Origin: Gemmatimonadota bacterium
GTDB taxonomy: Bacteria; Gemmatimonadota; Gemmatimonadetes; Gemmatimonadales; Gemmatimonadaceae
NCBI GenBank assembly: GCA_003222065.1
Contig: QHUV01000157.1
Location: 1 to 6,409, forward strand
Direction: 5' to 3'
Length of the DNA: 6,409 nucleotides
Both the position numbers and the translations under genes were made by a program. This document shows, piece by piece, positions 1 through 5,602 of the stretch. A model generated the notes under the pieces. The model was not told the DNA's origin. It did no database searches and was given only the letters and a program-made list of their open reading frames with translations. Every line of letters starts with the position of its first letter. The first letter of the stretch is position 1.

Positions 1-102
1 GACCTCACCGAGCAAGAGATGCCAACCGCCGCCGATGCCGCCGACACGAATCGGGATCTGGCCGAGTGACTGCATCTCACGCTGGCAGACAGAACATTCC
101 AT
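1..102 (-). CDS. Small zinc-ribbon protein, N-terminal part (runs off left edge)
   Basis: Reading leftward from the ATG at 102-100, 34 codons are open to the window edge, so only the N-terminus is visible. It begins MECSVCQREMQSLG and continues with a Gly-rich stretch, IPIRVGGIGGGWHLLLGE. The CxxC pair (Cys3, Cys6) is half of a zinc-ribbon knuckle; a second CxxC would be expected beyond the edge. The pattern of CxxC, then a 'LGxIPIRxGGxGGGW' segment resembles small uncharacterised zinc-ribbon proteins of under about 100 residues; this is from memory and not searched. The start is supported by a strong Shine-Dalgarno, GAGGAG, five bases upstream. The gene is the third of a same-strand run and begins 9 bp after the stop of the 111-residue gene, so it is very probably co-transcribed. 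Its molecular role is unknown. Confidence 0.72.
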   Translation of the reverse strand, partial: MECSVCQREMQSLGQIPIRVGGIGGGWHLLLGEV

Positions 103-107
103 CGGAA

Positions 108-113
108 CTCCTC
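108..113 (-). promoter_or_regulatory. Shine-Dalgarno GAGGAG overlapping the upstream stop codon
   Basis: On the minus strand GAGGAG lies five bases before the ATG at 102 and shares two bases with the TGA stop (114-112) of the upstream 111-residue gene. It decides the start of the zinc-ribbon gene and suggests that ribosomes terminating on the upstream gene can re-initiate there. Confidence 0.7.
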
Positions 114-447
114 ACGTAGCGGGTATCACGCATTCCCAACGGCTAGTCACCGCACAACCGCGCACGAGTGTGGCGTCCTCGTATACGACGACGATCGCTC
201 GCGTCGCACGCTGCCTAACGGCGCGCCGCGGATCGGCGGCGATGACCGTACGGGCAATCGCGGCGACGCGCAGCGCCTGGTCGATCTGGCGGGCCTCGGG
301 CCAGCGCGAGGCGCCAACCCGGCGAAAGGTAATTGTGATCCGCCCCTGTCCGATGCGACAATCCGGCGCCGGTTCGATGCCGAGCGCCTGCGCGATCGCT
401 CGAGCGAGCGACGCATAACGGACGACCCCAACTTGCAGGCGACTCAT
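112..447 (-). CDS. Hypothetical protein, 111 aa
   Basis: I do not recognise this protein. The frame runs from ATG 447-445 to TGA 114-112. It begins MSRLQVGVVRYASLARAI and is predicted to be a soluble, basic alpha/beta protein. An N-terminal helix-like region (about 8-22) is followed by a beta-like stretch (RITITFRRV, 36-44), an Arg/Ala-rich helical segment (51-83), and a second hydrophobic strand (AIVVVYED, 84-91). It has three cysteines (30, 98, 106), the last two near the C-terminus. No signal peptide or membrane segment is seen. Coding is supported by placement: it starts 12 bp after the NUDIX stop and ends 9 bp before the zinc-ribbon start, with the next gene's ribosome binding site inside its stop region. 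Its own Shine-Dalgarno is weak (GAGAG, close to the ATG), consistent with translational coupling. Overlapping frames on both strands are shadows. Confidence 0.62.
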   Translation of the reverse strand: MSRLQVGVVRYASLARAIAQALGIEPAPDCRIGQGRITITFRRVGASRWPEARQIDQALRVAAIARTVIAADPRRAVRQRATRAIVVVYEDATLVRGCAVTSRWECVIPAT

Positions 448-459
448 GCTCTCGTTAGG

Positions 460-927
460 TCACGCGGTCGGCACGTATGGCATTCCTTCCTCTTGAATGA
501 TGTCGAGCGGAGAGCACTTCCCCCCGTTCGCCACGTAGCGCAGCAGCTGCTCGACCTCGGGACCCCGCATCTCATACTGATCCAATTCGCTCAGCGACAC
601 CCATTCCGCTCGCAACGACTCGTCGTCAGGCTCCTGTTTCGTTGTCGTGTCACCACTCGGCTCGGCGAGATAAACGGCACGCAGTCGCGCGCGCCGTGGA
701 GACGGACTGTGCTCGACGCGCAACACACCCGTTAGGCGAACTTTCACCCCTGATTCCTCGAGTGTCTCCCGCGCCGCCGCTTCCGCCAGCGACTCGCCCG
801 GCTCGGCTCGGCCGGCCGGCAAATACCAGCGCTGGCCGTGCTTGCGCTCCTGGACGAGAAGAAAGCGGTCACGGTGCCGGACGACAACGACGGCGAAGTA
901 CCATGTGGGAATCGGATCGCGGCTCAT
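460..927 (-). CDS. NUDIX hydrolase, 155 aa
   Basis: NUDIX enzymes hydrolyse a nucleoside diphosphate linked to another moiety, such as oxidised or non-canonical nucleotides, ADP-ribose or nucleotide sugars, in the cytoplasm using divalent metal. The Nudix box GX5EX7REUXEEXGU is complete at residues 39-61: Gly39, Glu45, Arg53-Glu54, Glu57-Glu58, Gly60, with Thr at the first U position. It is preceded by the usual 'RWYLPAG' strand (33-39). The protein starts MSRDPIPTWYFAVVVV, so the fold begins almost at once; length is normal for a single-domain NUDIX protein. The C-terminus (about 120-155) is a short helical tail. The substrate cannot be assigned from the box. The ATG at 927-925 has no clear Shine-Dalgarno, but no better in-frame start is evident. 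It is the first gene of a three-gene minus-strand operon, and its upstream region is shared with the divergent DoxX-like pseudogene. Confidence 0.93.
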   Translation of the reverse strand: MSRDPIPTWYFAVVVVRHRDRFLLVQERKHGQRWYLPAGRAEPGESLAEAAARETLEESGVKVRLTGVLRVEHSPSPRRARLRAVYLAEPSGDTTTKQEPDDESLRAEWVSLSELDQYEMRGPEVEQLLRYVANGGKCSPLDIIQEEGMPYVPTA

Positions 928-1085
928 TGGTGAGTCGGAACATGGTGGTTGGCCGGCCGAGGTCCAGCCACGGCCGACGTTTGTCGATTTTTCGGATGTT
1001 CGTTCGACGTGAATACGAAAGCACTGATCCGGCCGTCGCCAAGTGGGGAGGCGCGGCCCCTTTACCCTCGACCGGAGACTCAGCC

Positions 1086-1311
1086 ATGCAAGCAGCAGAG
1101 TTTGTGAATCATTCGGCCAAGACGATTTCGTGGCCAGGCCGCGTTCTCAGCACCATCGTCGTTCTCTTCATGATATTCGATGCCGTCCTTCATATCTTGA
1201 AGCCGGCGGCGGTCGTCGAGGCTCTTCCCCGTCATCGTGGGACTGCTGATGTGGGCCGGCCTGGCGCTCCGCGACGCACGCGTCCGCACGCTCATTTCAT
1301 CCGGCGCGTGA
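1086..1311 (+). pseudogene. DoxX-like family membrane protein, internally deleted and frameshifted
   Basis: The ATG at 1086 follows a GGAG ribosome binding site at 1074-1077 and encodes MQAAEFVNHSAKTISWPGRV, then a hydrophobic helix (about 20-38) ending 'DAVLHILKPAAVVEA'. This is the typical first transmembrane segment and following loop of the DoxX-like family. After codon 46 (1221-1223) that frame turns into Arg/His-rich sequence with no family character. The next frame over, from 1222, reads LFPVIVGLLMWAGLALRDAR and ends at TGA 1309-1311 after 29 codons, which is the typical C-terminal transmembrane helix and tail of the same family. Intact members are roughly 120-135 residues; only about 75 recognisable residues remain, so about 60 codons with the two central helices are missing and the join is out of frame. 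A deletion in the genome is the simplest reading; an assembly collapse is possible. The original function, probably a small inner-membrane protein, must be lost. Confidence 0.8.
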
Positions 1312-1332
1312 GCCAATAGTTTCGCGCGACCC

Positions 1333-2214
1333 TCAAAGCTGCTTCTCGAACCAGTGATCAGCGTATGGCTCCGTGTTGAAGGGTGCGGTCTCCACGTATC
1401 CCGAGCTCTTGTAGAGACGAATTGCCTCTACGAGGGCTCGGTTCGTCTCGAGGCGCAGCGTCGTCAGGCCTAACGCGCTCGCCTCCGACTCGAGCGCAAG
1501 CAACATTCGACGTCCGAATCCGATGCCGCGCAGCGAGCCAGCGACCCACATTCGCTTCAGCGATCCGACACCGGGCGCGATCGACTTCACGGCCCCGCAG
1601 GCAACCGACTCTCCATCCACACTCGCCACGAGAAAGGCACCGCGCGGAGGACGCAGCTCGGCGTCGTCCGCCGGGATGCTCTGCCCGGGGTCAAAACCCT
1701 TCTCGAAACGATTCGTCAATTCGGCGAAGTACTGCGCAACGCACCACCGAGCTGCCTTGCTCGCCGGATCCACCCTCGTGATTTGGATCGCCGCGGCGCG
1801 AAGGAGCGCGTGCACTTCTGTCATCGCCGCGACGAGGCGCTGGCGCTGTGGCTCTGGCAGCGCGGCGAGCATGACTTCGGCTGCTCGATCGGAGCACCGA
1901 TCCATCTCCTCGACCTCGGCGAGCCCCGCGGCAGTGAGACAGGCGCGGCGAACTCGCTCGTCATCAGGTCGCGCGCGCAGTCTCACCAGGCCCGCCGATT
2001 CCAGCGAACGGATCACTCGGCTCAGATAGCCCGAATCGAGTCCGAGCCGCGAACGCAAGTCGCGAAGGTCAGCACCCGCGGCACCAATCTCGAACAACAC
2101 GCGCGACTCGCCTAACGGTCGATCACGGCCGAGGAAATGATCATCCAGCGCCCCGACGCGTTGCGTGACGAGCCGATTGAATCGGCGAACCTGTGCGATG
2201 TGCTCGGAGGTCAT
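1333..2214 (-). CDS. MarR-type regulator fused to GNAT N-acetyltransferase, 293 aa
   Basis: The N-terminal half is a MarR winged-helix domain: it opens MTSEHIAQVRRFNRLVTQRV, the helix-turn-helix lies at about residues 49-79 (DLRSRLGLDSGYLSRVIRSL), and the basic wing at about 80-94 (RARPDDERVRRACLT). The C-terminal half, from about 145, is a GNAT domain. Its acetyl-CoA pyrophosphate-binding motif R/QxxGxG/A is RGIGFG at 229-234, and the late GNAT signature LYKSSGYVE is at 268-275. The HTH–GNAT fusion is a known bacterial architecture; such proteins may acetylate a small molecule or protein while binding DNA, but the substrate is not predictable here. I place the start at ATG 2214-2212 because the family begins just before the 'RRFNR' helix. 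A TTG seven codons upstream (2235-2233) is in frame but lies in the operator palindrome. There is no Shine-Dalgarno before the ATG, and the predicted transcription start falls within a few bases of it. It is convergent with the DoxX-like pseudogene, 21 bp away. Confidence 0.92.
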   Translation of the reverse strand: MTSEHIAQVRRFNRLVTQRVGALDDHFLGRDRPLGESRVLFEIGAAGADLRDLRSRLGLDSGYLSRVIRSLESAGLVRLRARPDDERVRRACLTAAGLAEVEEMDRCSDRAAEVMLAALPEPQRQRLVAAMTEVHALLRAAAIQITRVDPASKAARWCVAQYFAELTNRFEKGFDPGQSIPADDAELRPPRGAFLVASVDGESVACGAVKSIAPGVGSLKRMWVAGSLRGIGFGRRMLLALESEASALGLTTLRLETNRALVEAIRLYKSSGYVETAPFNTEPYADHWFEKQL

Positions 2215-2237
2215 TGTCTGACCAAAGTCAGACAATG
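2212..2237. promoter_or_regulatory. Perfect 26-bp palindrome, likely MarR-family operator
   Basis: Arms CATTGTCTGAC (2212-2222) and GTCAGACAATG (2227-2237) are exact reverse complements around a 4-base centre, CAAA. The site covers the start codon of the MarR-GNAT gene and the predicted -10 region. MarR dimers typically bind palindromes of this size in their own promoters, so autorepression is the natural inference. The divergent hydrolase gene begins 126 bp away and could be controlled by the same site. Confidence 0.78.
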
Positions 2238-2252
2238 CCGCGGCGCTGTCAA
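2224..2252 (-). promoter_or_regulatory. Probable promoter of the MarR-GNAT gene
   Basis: On the minus strand a consensus -35 hexamer TTGACA (2252-2247) is followed after 17 bp by GACTTT (2229-2224), a weak -10 placed inside the palindrome. Transcription would begin near 2217, giving a leaderless or almost leaderless mRNA, which agrees with the absence of a Shine-Dalgarno. The -10 match is poor, so the exact start is uncertain. Confidence 0.45.
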
Positions 2253-2363
2253 GCCTCGGCGGCCGGCACGCGGTTAGGTTCTCGCGCCGCTTTGCCCATT
2301 AGCGAATTCGAATGCATCGTAGGGGTTTCGAGGCCTTCCCCTGCCATTCGACCTTCAGGCACC

Positions 2364-3455
2364 ATGTATCAACTGCTCTTCCTCATTCACGGCATGGGTA
2401 ACGGCGCGCAACCGACCGGCGCGCCGGCCTGGTTCACCGATATCGTGACCGGGCTGCGCGTGGCCGCGAAGCCCTTCGCGCACGACAAAGATCTGGTGCT
2501 CTCGTCGCCGAAAGCGGGGCAGGTGCTCGTCGTTCCCCTCACCTATCACCCGCTCTTCGATAAGATTCGCGCCAAATGGAGCGAGCAGTCGCCAAGCGAG
2601 AGTGGTTGGCTGCCGTTGTTGAAAGGACTCGCGTTCTCTGATCCACAGGTGCTGGCGAAGCTGCCTGGATGGGTGGCGACGGCAGGCGCATTCTTTTGGA
2701 CGCACGTGCTCGACGTGCTGCTCTATCGGTACGTGAGCGAGCTGACCGTACCGATCAGAGAAGAGGTCGCAACGCAGATCGCCGATGCCTGGCACAGGGC
2801 CGATCTGGACAATGGCGCCAACACGGCGGTGCACTTCGTCGCCCACAGCCTCGGCACCAGCGTATTGCACGACTCCATCGCGACCCTCGGTGCCGATCCG
2901 GCATTTTCGCCGGGGACACATCTCATTCAGAGCGTCGTCACGTGCGCGAACGTGTCGTCCGTGTTGGAGACGAACTTTCCCGCATACGCTTCCGTCGATC
3001 GGCCAGTCGACGCTCCTCCACCGCCGGACGGCATGGTGGCGACGCATCGTTCCTTCCGCCACGAGCTCGATCCGATCGCCGCCGTGAAGACCTTCCGCGG
3101 CGATTTGCACGGATGGCCCGCATCAGGCTACGCCGATGAAGTTGCGACGGACGTCAAAGACTGGAATGTTCACGGCTACTCGCATTACCTCGACAATCCG
3201 ATCGTACATCTGCGTCTCTTCGAGCGACTGTGGCCTCGTGAGGCATGGGCGACGCGACGCGATGCGGCGATTCAGGCGTACAAGGATGCGCCGGGCACGC
3301 CCTGTCCGGCGGCGATCAGCAACGTGCGAAAGGATCTGCGCGCCATTCTCTCGCAGCCCCTGCCCCAGACGACGACCGGCTTCATCGACATCGTGTCACG
3401 CACCGTCAAGACACTTCAGGACGCTCGTCAGGCATGCGCGGCGGAAGCGCCATGA
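2364..3455 (+). CDS. Alpha/beta hydrolase (lipase/esterase-like), 363 aa
   Basis: This is a serine hydrolase of the alpha/beta fold. From ATG 2364 it begins MYQLLFLIHGMGNG: the first strand and the His-Gly oxyanion turn (HGMG, 9-12). The nucleophile elbow is VHFVAHSLGTSVLHD with Ser162 as probable nucleophile. Asp236 in 'HELDPIA' fits the acid. His274 in 'HGYSHYLDNP' (or His270) fits the base; the order Ser-Asp-His is canonical. Residues about 60-150 form a large insertion, with an aromatic-rich helix (WVATAGAFFWTHVLDVLLYRYV, 103-124) that may act as a lid or membrane-contacting segment. There is no signal peptide, so it is probably cytoplasmic. The substrate is unknown; an acyl ester is the usual guess. 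In-frame starts exist further upstream (ATG 2235, inside the palindrome), but they would add residues ahead of the fold's first strand; ATG 2364 has only a weak AGG ribosome site. The stop overlaps the next gene's start (ATGA at 3452-3455). Confidence 0.85.
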   Translation: MYQLLFLIHGMGNGAQPTGAPAWFTDIVTGLRVAAKPFAHDKDLVLSSPKAGQVLVVPLTYHPLFDKIRAKWSEQSPSESGWLPLLKGLAFSDPQVLAKLPGWVATAGAFFWTHVLDVLLYRYVSELTVPIREEVATQIADAWHRADLDNGANTAVHFVAHSLGTSVLHDSIATLGADPAFSPGTHLIQSVVTCANVSSVLETNFPAYASVDRPVDAPPPPDGMVATHRSFRHELDPIAAVKTFRGDLHGWPASGYADEVATDVKDWNVHGYSHYLDNPIVHLRLFERLWPREAWATRRDAAIQAYKDAPGTPCPAAISNVRKDLRAILSQPLPQTTTGFIDIVSRTVKTLQDARQACAAEAP

Positions 3456-4513
3456 GGACACCTCTTGACAGGTGTCTCGCCTGCTGCCTAACGATCGCAC
3501 TCGTAGCCTCGCCTGCGACGGCTCGAGCGCAGATCGCCGGTGCGCAGTATTGCTCGAGCGACGTCTTCAACGACAACCCGCCAATCGAAGGCGCGAATCC
3601 AATCGACCGGATGCATCCCCTCCTCGGGCGTGCCCGTTACGCCGAGCAGGTGAGGAATGAGCAGTGGACGGAGGCGCTTCGCGGACTCAGGTCCGATGCG
3701 ATGCAGGCGTTTGTCGCGGCGGGCGTCGCGCCGGCACACCAGCTCACCTTTCTCGCACAACTCGACTCCGTGCTCGACGTCTTGCCGCGACTTCCGCCAA
3801 CCGGCGCGGGCGACGCGCGGGCGCGATTCGTCGCCGACAGCGTGCGCTCGATTCGCTTTCAGCCGGCGCAAGGCGTGAGTTCGTATCAACTTTTTCGTCG
3901 CGCCGAACGGATCGACATCGCCGGACTCGGCGCCGACCAAGCGAAGGCGCTCTGCTGGAGCGCGCTCAGCGCCGATCTCGCGCTCTTTCGCCTCGCCAAG
4001 CCTCTGGAGCTCGAATCTCTGGCGCGACTCGCCCGGCTCAACACGTCGTGGGCCAACTATCGAAGCTACGGGTACACGCGTCAGCCGCTCGAGCTACTAT
4101 TGACGCCCGGGAGCGTCCACGATTCGCTTCCGCGCGCGGGCCAGTGGCTGATCGGGCATCTCTCGTTAGGCCTGCAAGTCAGTGGCGCGTCGGCCGATTC
4201 GCTCACGACCGATGACGCGGCCGTGATCGAGCTCGGCCGGCTCTGGTACCGGAGCAACTACACGCAGTACGCTGGTGCCTCGGCAGTCGTCGGACTCCCG
4301 GCGCGGAATGTCATCGGCTACGGCGCCATGGTCCACGTCGCGCGCGGGCTGCGCGGCGGAATGCTCTTTCACCGAAGCAACGGAAGGACGACCCGCAGCT
4401 TCATCATGTCGACGGATCTGTATGGCATGCTCGAGCGGTCGAAGCGCTCGGTGGAGGAGGGACTGGCGATCGCGCGCGGGCTGGTGGTGCTCCCGTCGCG
4501 GGACGGGAAGTAG
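3452..4513 (+). CDS. Exported protein of unknown function, 353 aa, coupled to the hydrolase
   Basis: I do not recognise the family. The ATG at 3452 overlaps the hydrolase stop in an ATGA, and signal-peptide features begin exactly here: a charged start (MRTPLDR), a hydrophobic core (9-21), and a cleavage-like ATARA|QI after Ala26. The mature protein would be about 327 residues and exported to the periplasm or outside. It is mostly helical, with two cysteines (34 and 168) that could pair. An aromatic stretch at about 198-213 (TSWANYRSYGYTRQPL) and a C-terminal region rich in Gly and Arg (about 288-345) look like conserved landmarks. There is no C-terminal beta-barrel signature and no lipobox. 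Four-base overlap with a cytoplasmic hydrolase implies co-expression and perhaps a related process, but hydrolase chaperone, substrate or immunity roles are not supported by any motif I can see. Confidence 0.82.
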   Translation: MRTPLDRCLACCLTIALVASPATARAQIAGAQYCSSDVFNDNPPIEGANPIDRMHPLLGRARYAEQVRNEQWTEALRGLRSDAMQAFVAAGVAPAHQLTFLAQLDSVLDVLPRLPPTGAGDARARFVADSVRSIRFQPAQGVSSYQLFRRAERIDIAGLGADQAKALCWSALSADLALFRLAKPLELESLARLARLNTSWANYRSYGYTRQPLELLLTPGSVHDSLPRAGQWLIGHLSLGLQVSGASADSLTTDDAAVIELGRLWYRSNYTQYAGASAVVGLPARNVIGYGAMVHVARGLRGGMLFHRSNGRTTRSFIMSTDLYGMLERSKRSVEEGLAIARGLVVLPSRDGK

Positions 4514-4627
4514 CACACGTCAGCTCACAGCCGCTAGGCAATCCTTGCCATAGAAGACCGGCGCTGCCAAACTACGATGGCCAGACCATTGCAGTCGAAG
4601 GCGAGGGCTTATCCCCGTGAGGTCGTT

Positions 4628-5359
4628 ATGCGTATTCGCGCGGTCGTCGCGGTCGTCGCGCTGCTGCCAGTTGGATTGAGCGCGCAGCGCATACCACTTC
4701 CTGGAAGCGTCGTGTTTCGCGGGCCAGCGCGACCGGCCGAGCTTCCGCCGCAACCAGCGCCGATCGCCAACGAGCTCGCCTACAGGAGACTGCGCCTATC
4801 GGTGGAGAGCTATACGCTGGTGAGTCGGGTCCAGGCACCGGGGCGCAACGGCATCGGTCCGATCTCGACGTGGACCACCTTCGGCATGGGAACGCGCGCC
4901 GACTATCGCCTCACTCGTTTTGCATCGGCGACGTTGGATATCACGTCTTCGTTCCTGGGCGGACCGGCGATAACGCAAACGGCGGAAGTCGGTACCCGGC
5001 TCGGGCCGCAGCGGTCGGACCGCAAGCTGTATCCCTTCGTCGACGCGCGTGTGGGGTACATCTCCTCGTACAGCCGAGCCCTCGGTACCGTTGACGTGAA
5101 TGGCTATCCGGTACCGGAAGGCTATAGCTCGCGATATAGTCGCGGATTTGGCGCGATCGGCGGCGCTGGGCTGGAGTATGCCTTCACGCGAATGTTCTCG
5201 TTGACGTCGGCGCTGTCCGTCGTGCGATCTCGGATGTCCGCGCGCGATTTCCGGGTTGAGCAAACTATAAATCGCGGCTATACGCTGATGGCGTATCGCT
5301 ACACGCTCGGTCTCCGCTTCAACCCGGTCCGGTCGATTCCGGCGCCTGATACGCGTTGA
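4628..5359 (+). CDS. Exported beta-barrel-like outer-membrane protein, 243 aa
   Basis: From ATG 4628 the protein opens MRIRAVVAVVALLPVGLSAQ, a good signal peptide with cleavage near Ala19. A GAGG Shine-Dalgarno lies five bases upstream, so this start is preferred over an in-frame ATG 51 bp earlier (4577), which would bury the signal peptide behind a basic extension. After a Pro-rich linker (32-46), the mature part alternates short amphipathic strands with turns: LRLSVESYTLVSRV (56-69), ASATLDITSSFL (99-110), KLYPFVDARVGYISSY (133-148), GAIGGAGLEYAF (175-186), YTLMAYRYTLGLRF (218-231). That pattern, with aromatic residues at strand ends and a final strand ending in Phe231, is what small outer-membrane barrels show. 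About 12 residues follow the last strand, so it lacks a terminal Phe. The function is unknown. It is 114 bp from the preceding gene and probably has its own promoter, which I cannot place. Confidence 0.8.
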   Translation: MRIRAVVAVVALLPVGLSAQRIPLPGSVVFRGPARPAELPPQPAPIANELAYRRLRLSVESYTLVSRVQAPGRNGIGPISTWTTFGMGTRADYRLTRFASATLDITSSFLGGPAITQTAEVGTRLGPQRSDRKLYPFVDARVGYISSYSRALGTVDVNGYPVPEGYSSRYSRGFGAIGGAGLEYAFTRMFSLTSALSVVRSRMSARDFRVEQTINRGYTLMAYRYTLGLRFNPVRSIPAPDTR

Positions 5360-5366
5360 ATCAGGC
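5344..5366 (+). terminator. Weak hairpin spanning the stop codon
   Basis: GCCTGAT (5344-5350) and ATCAGGC (5360-5366) form a perfect 7-bp stem with a 9-base loop containing most of the TGA stop of the barrel gene. No T-tract follows, so it is at best a poor intrinsic terminator; it may instead be chance or a 3'-end stabilising structure. Confidence 0.3.
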
Positions 5367-5405
5367 CTCCTGGGTGCGCAACGTAAGCATCGCCCCCGTT
5401 AGGCC

Positions 5406-5551
5406 GAGCCCAGTTTCGAGAAGGCAGCAACGAGGAGCGAGCTTTGAGACTGAAAGGTTAGGAATACGAGTTAGGACTCTCCCACTCTGTCATTCCTCAC
5501 CCTTTCGACTCAAGGCTCGCTGCTCGCGGCTGCCTTCTCGAAACTGGGCTC
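5406..5551. repeat. 146-bp imperfect palindrome (fold-back element)
   Basis: Two 60-base arms, 5406-5465 and 5492-5551, pair around a 26-base centre. The outermost 23 bases (5406-5428 with 5529-5551, starting GAGCCCAGTTTCGAG) are perfectly complementary. Inward, CGAGGAGCGAGC (5431-5442) pairs with GCTCGCTGCTCG (5515-5526) with one mismatch, CTTTGAG (5442-5448) pairs with CTCAAGG (5509-5515) with one wobble, GAAAGG (5452-5457) pairs with CCTTTC (5501-5506) after a 1-base offset, and AGGAAT (5460-5465) pairs with ATTCCT (5492-5497). It lies between two convergent genes, has no coding potential I trust and no T-tract. I see no flanking target duplication. It is probably a MITE- or REP-like dispersed element; a bidirectional termination role is an alternative. 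Confidence 0.8.
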
Positions 5552-5602
5552 ACTTTCGTAGTCGGGATGCGTGAGAGAGCGCCTGGAACCGGTAACGCCG
5601 GG

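Larger units (their letters stand above)
213..5404. repeat. Dispersed octamer CGTTAGGC / GCCTAACG (seven copies)
   Basis: Exact copies lie at 213-220, 730-737, 1468-1475, 2110-2117, 3486-3493, 4164-4171 and 5397-5404; an eighth copy at 453-459 matches the first seven bases, CGTTAGG. The span given is the range of the copies, not a continuous element. Both orientations occur and six of the seven full copies are inside genes. GTTAGG without the leading C also occurs at 2273, 5457 and 5470. Confidence 0.75.

Noticed and set aside
928..1085. Divergent promoters between NUDIX and the DoxX-like pseudogene
   Set aside because: No hexamer pair with acceptable spacing was found on either strand, so none is called.
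869..1087. Minus-strand 72-codon open frame in the NUDIX/DoxX intergenic region
   Set aside because: It overlaps the NUDIX 5' end, has low-complexity Arg/Pro composition and no ribosome binding site; no family character.
2110..2279. GCCTAAC and GTTAGGT/GTTAGGC match integron attC core sites (RYYYAAC / GTTRRRY), and this pair is 170 bp apart
   Set aside because: The first core lies inside the MarR-GNAT coding sequence, no attC-like inner stem is visible, the genes are in mixed orientation, and the motif is scattered singly across the window. It is better explained by the dispersed octamer.
2355..3110. 251-codon minus-strand open frame opposite the hydrolase
   Set aside because: It lies wholly within the hydrolase, which has complete catalytic motifs; Arg/His-rich shadow composition.
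4537..4549. Small hairpin GGCAA-TCC-TTGCC between the exported protein and the barrel gene
   Set aside because: Only 5 bp of stem, a 3-base loop and no T-tract; not distinguishable from chance.
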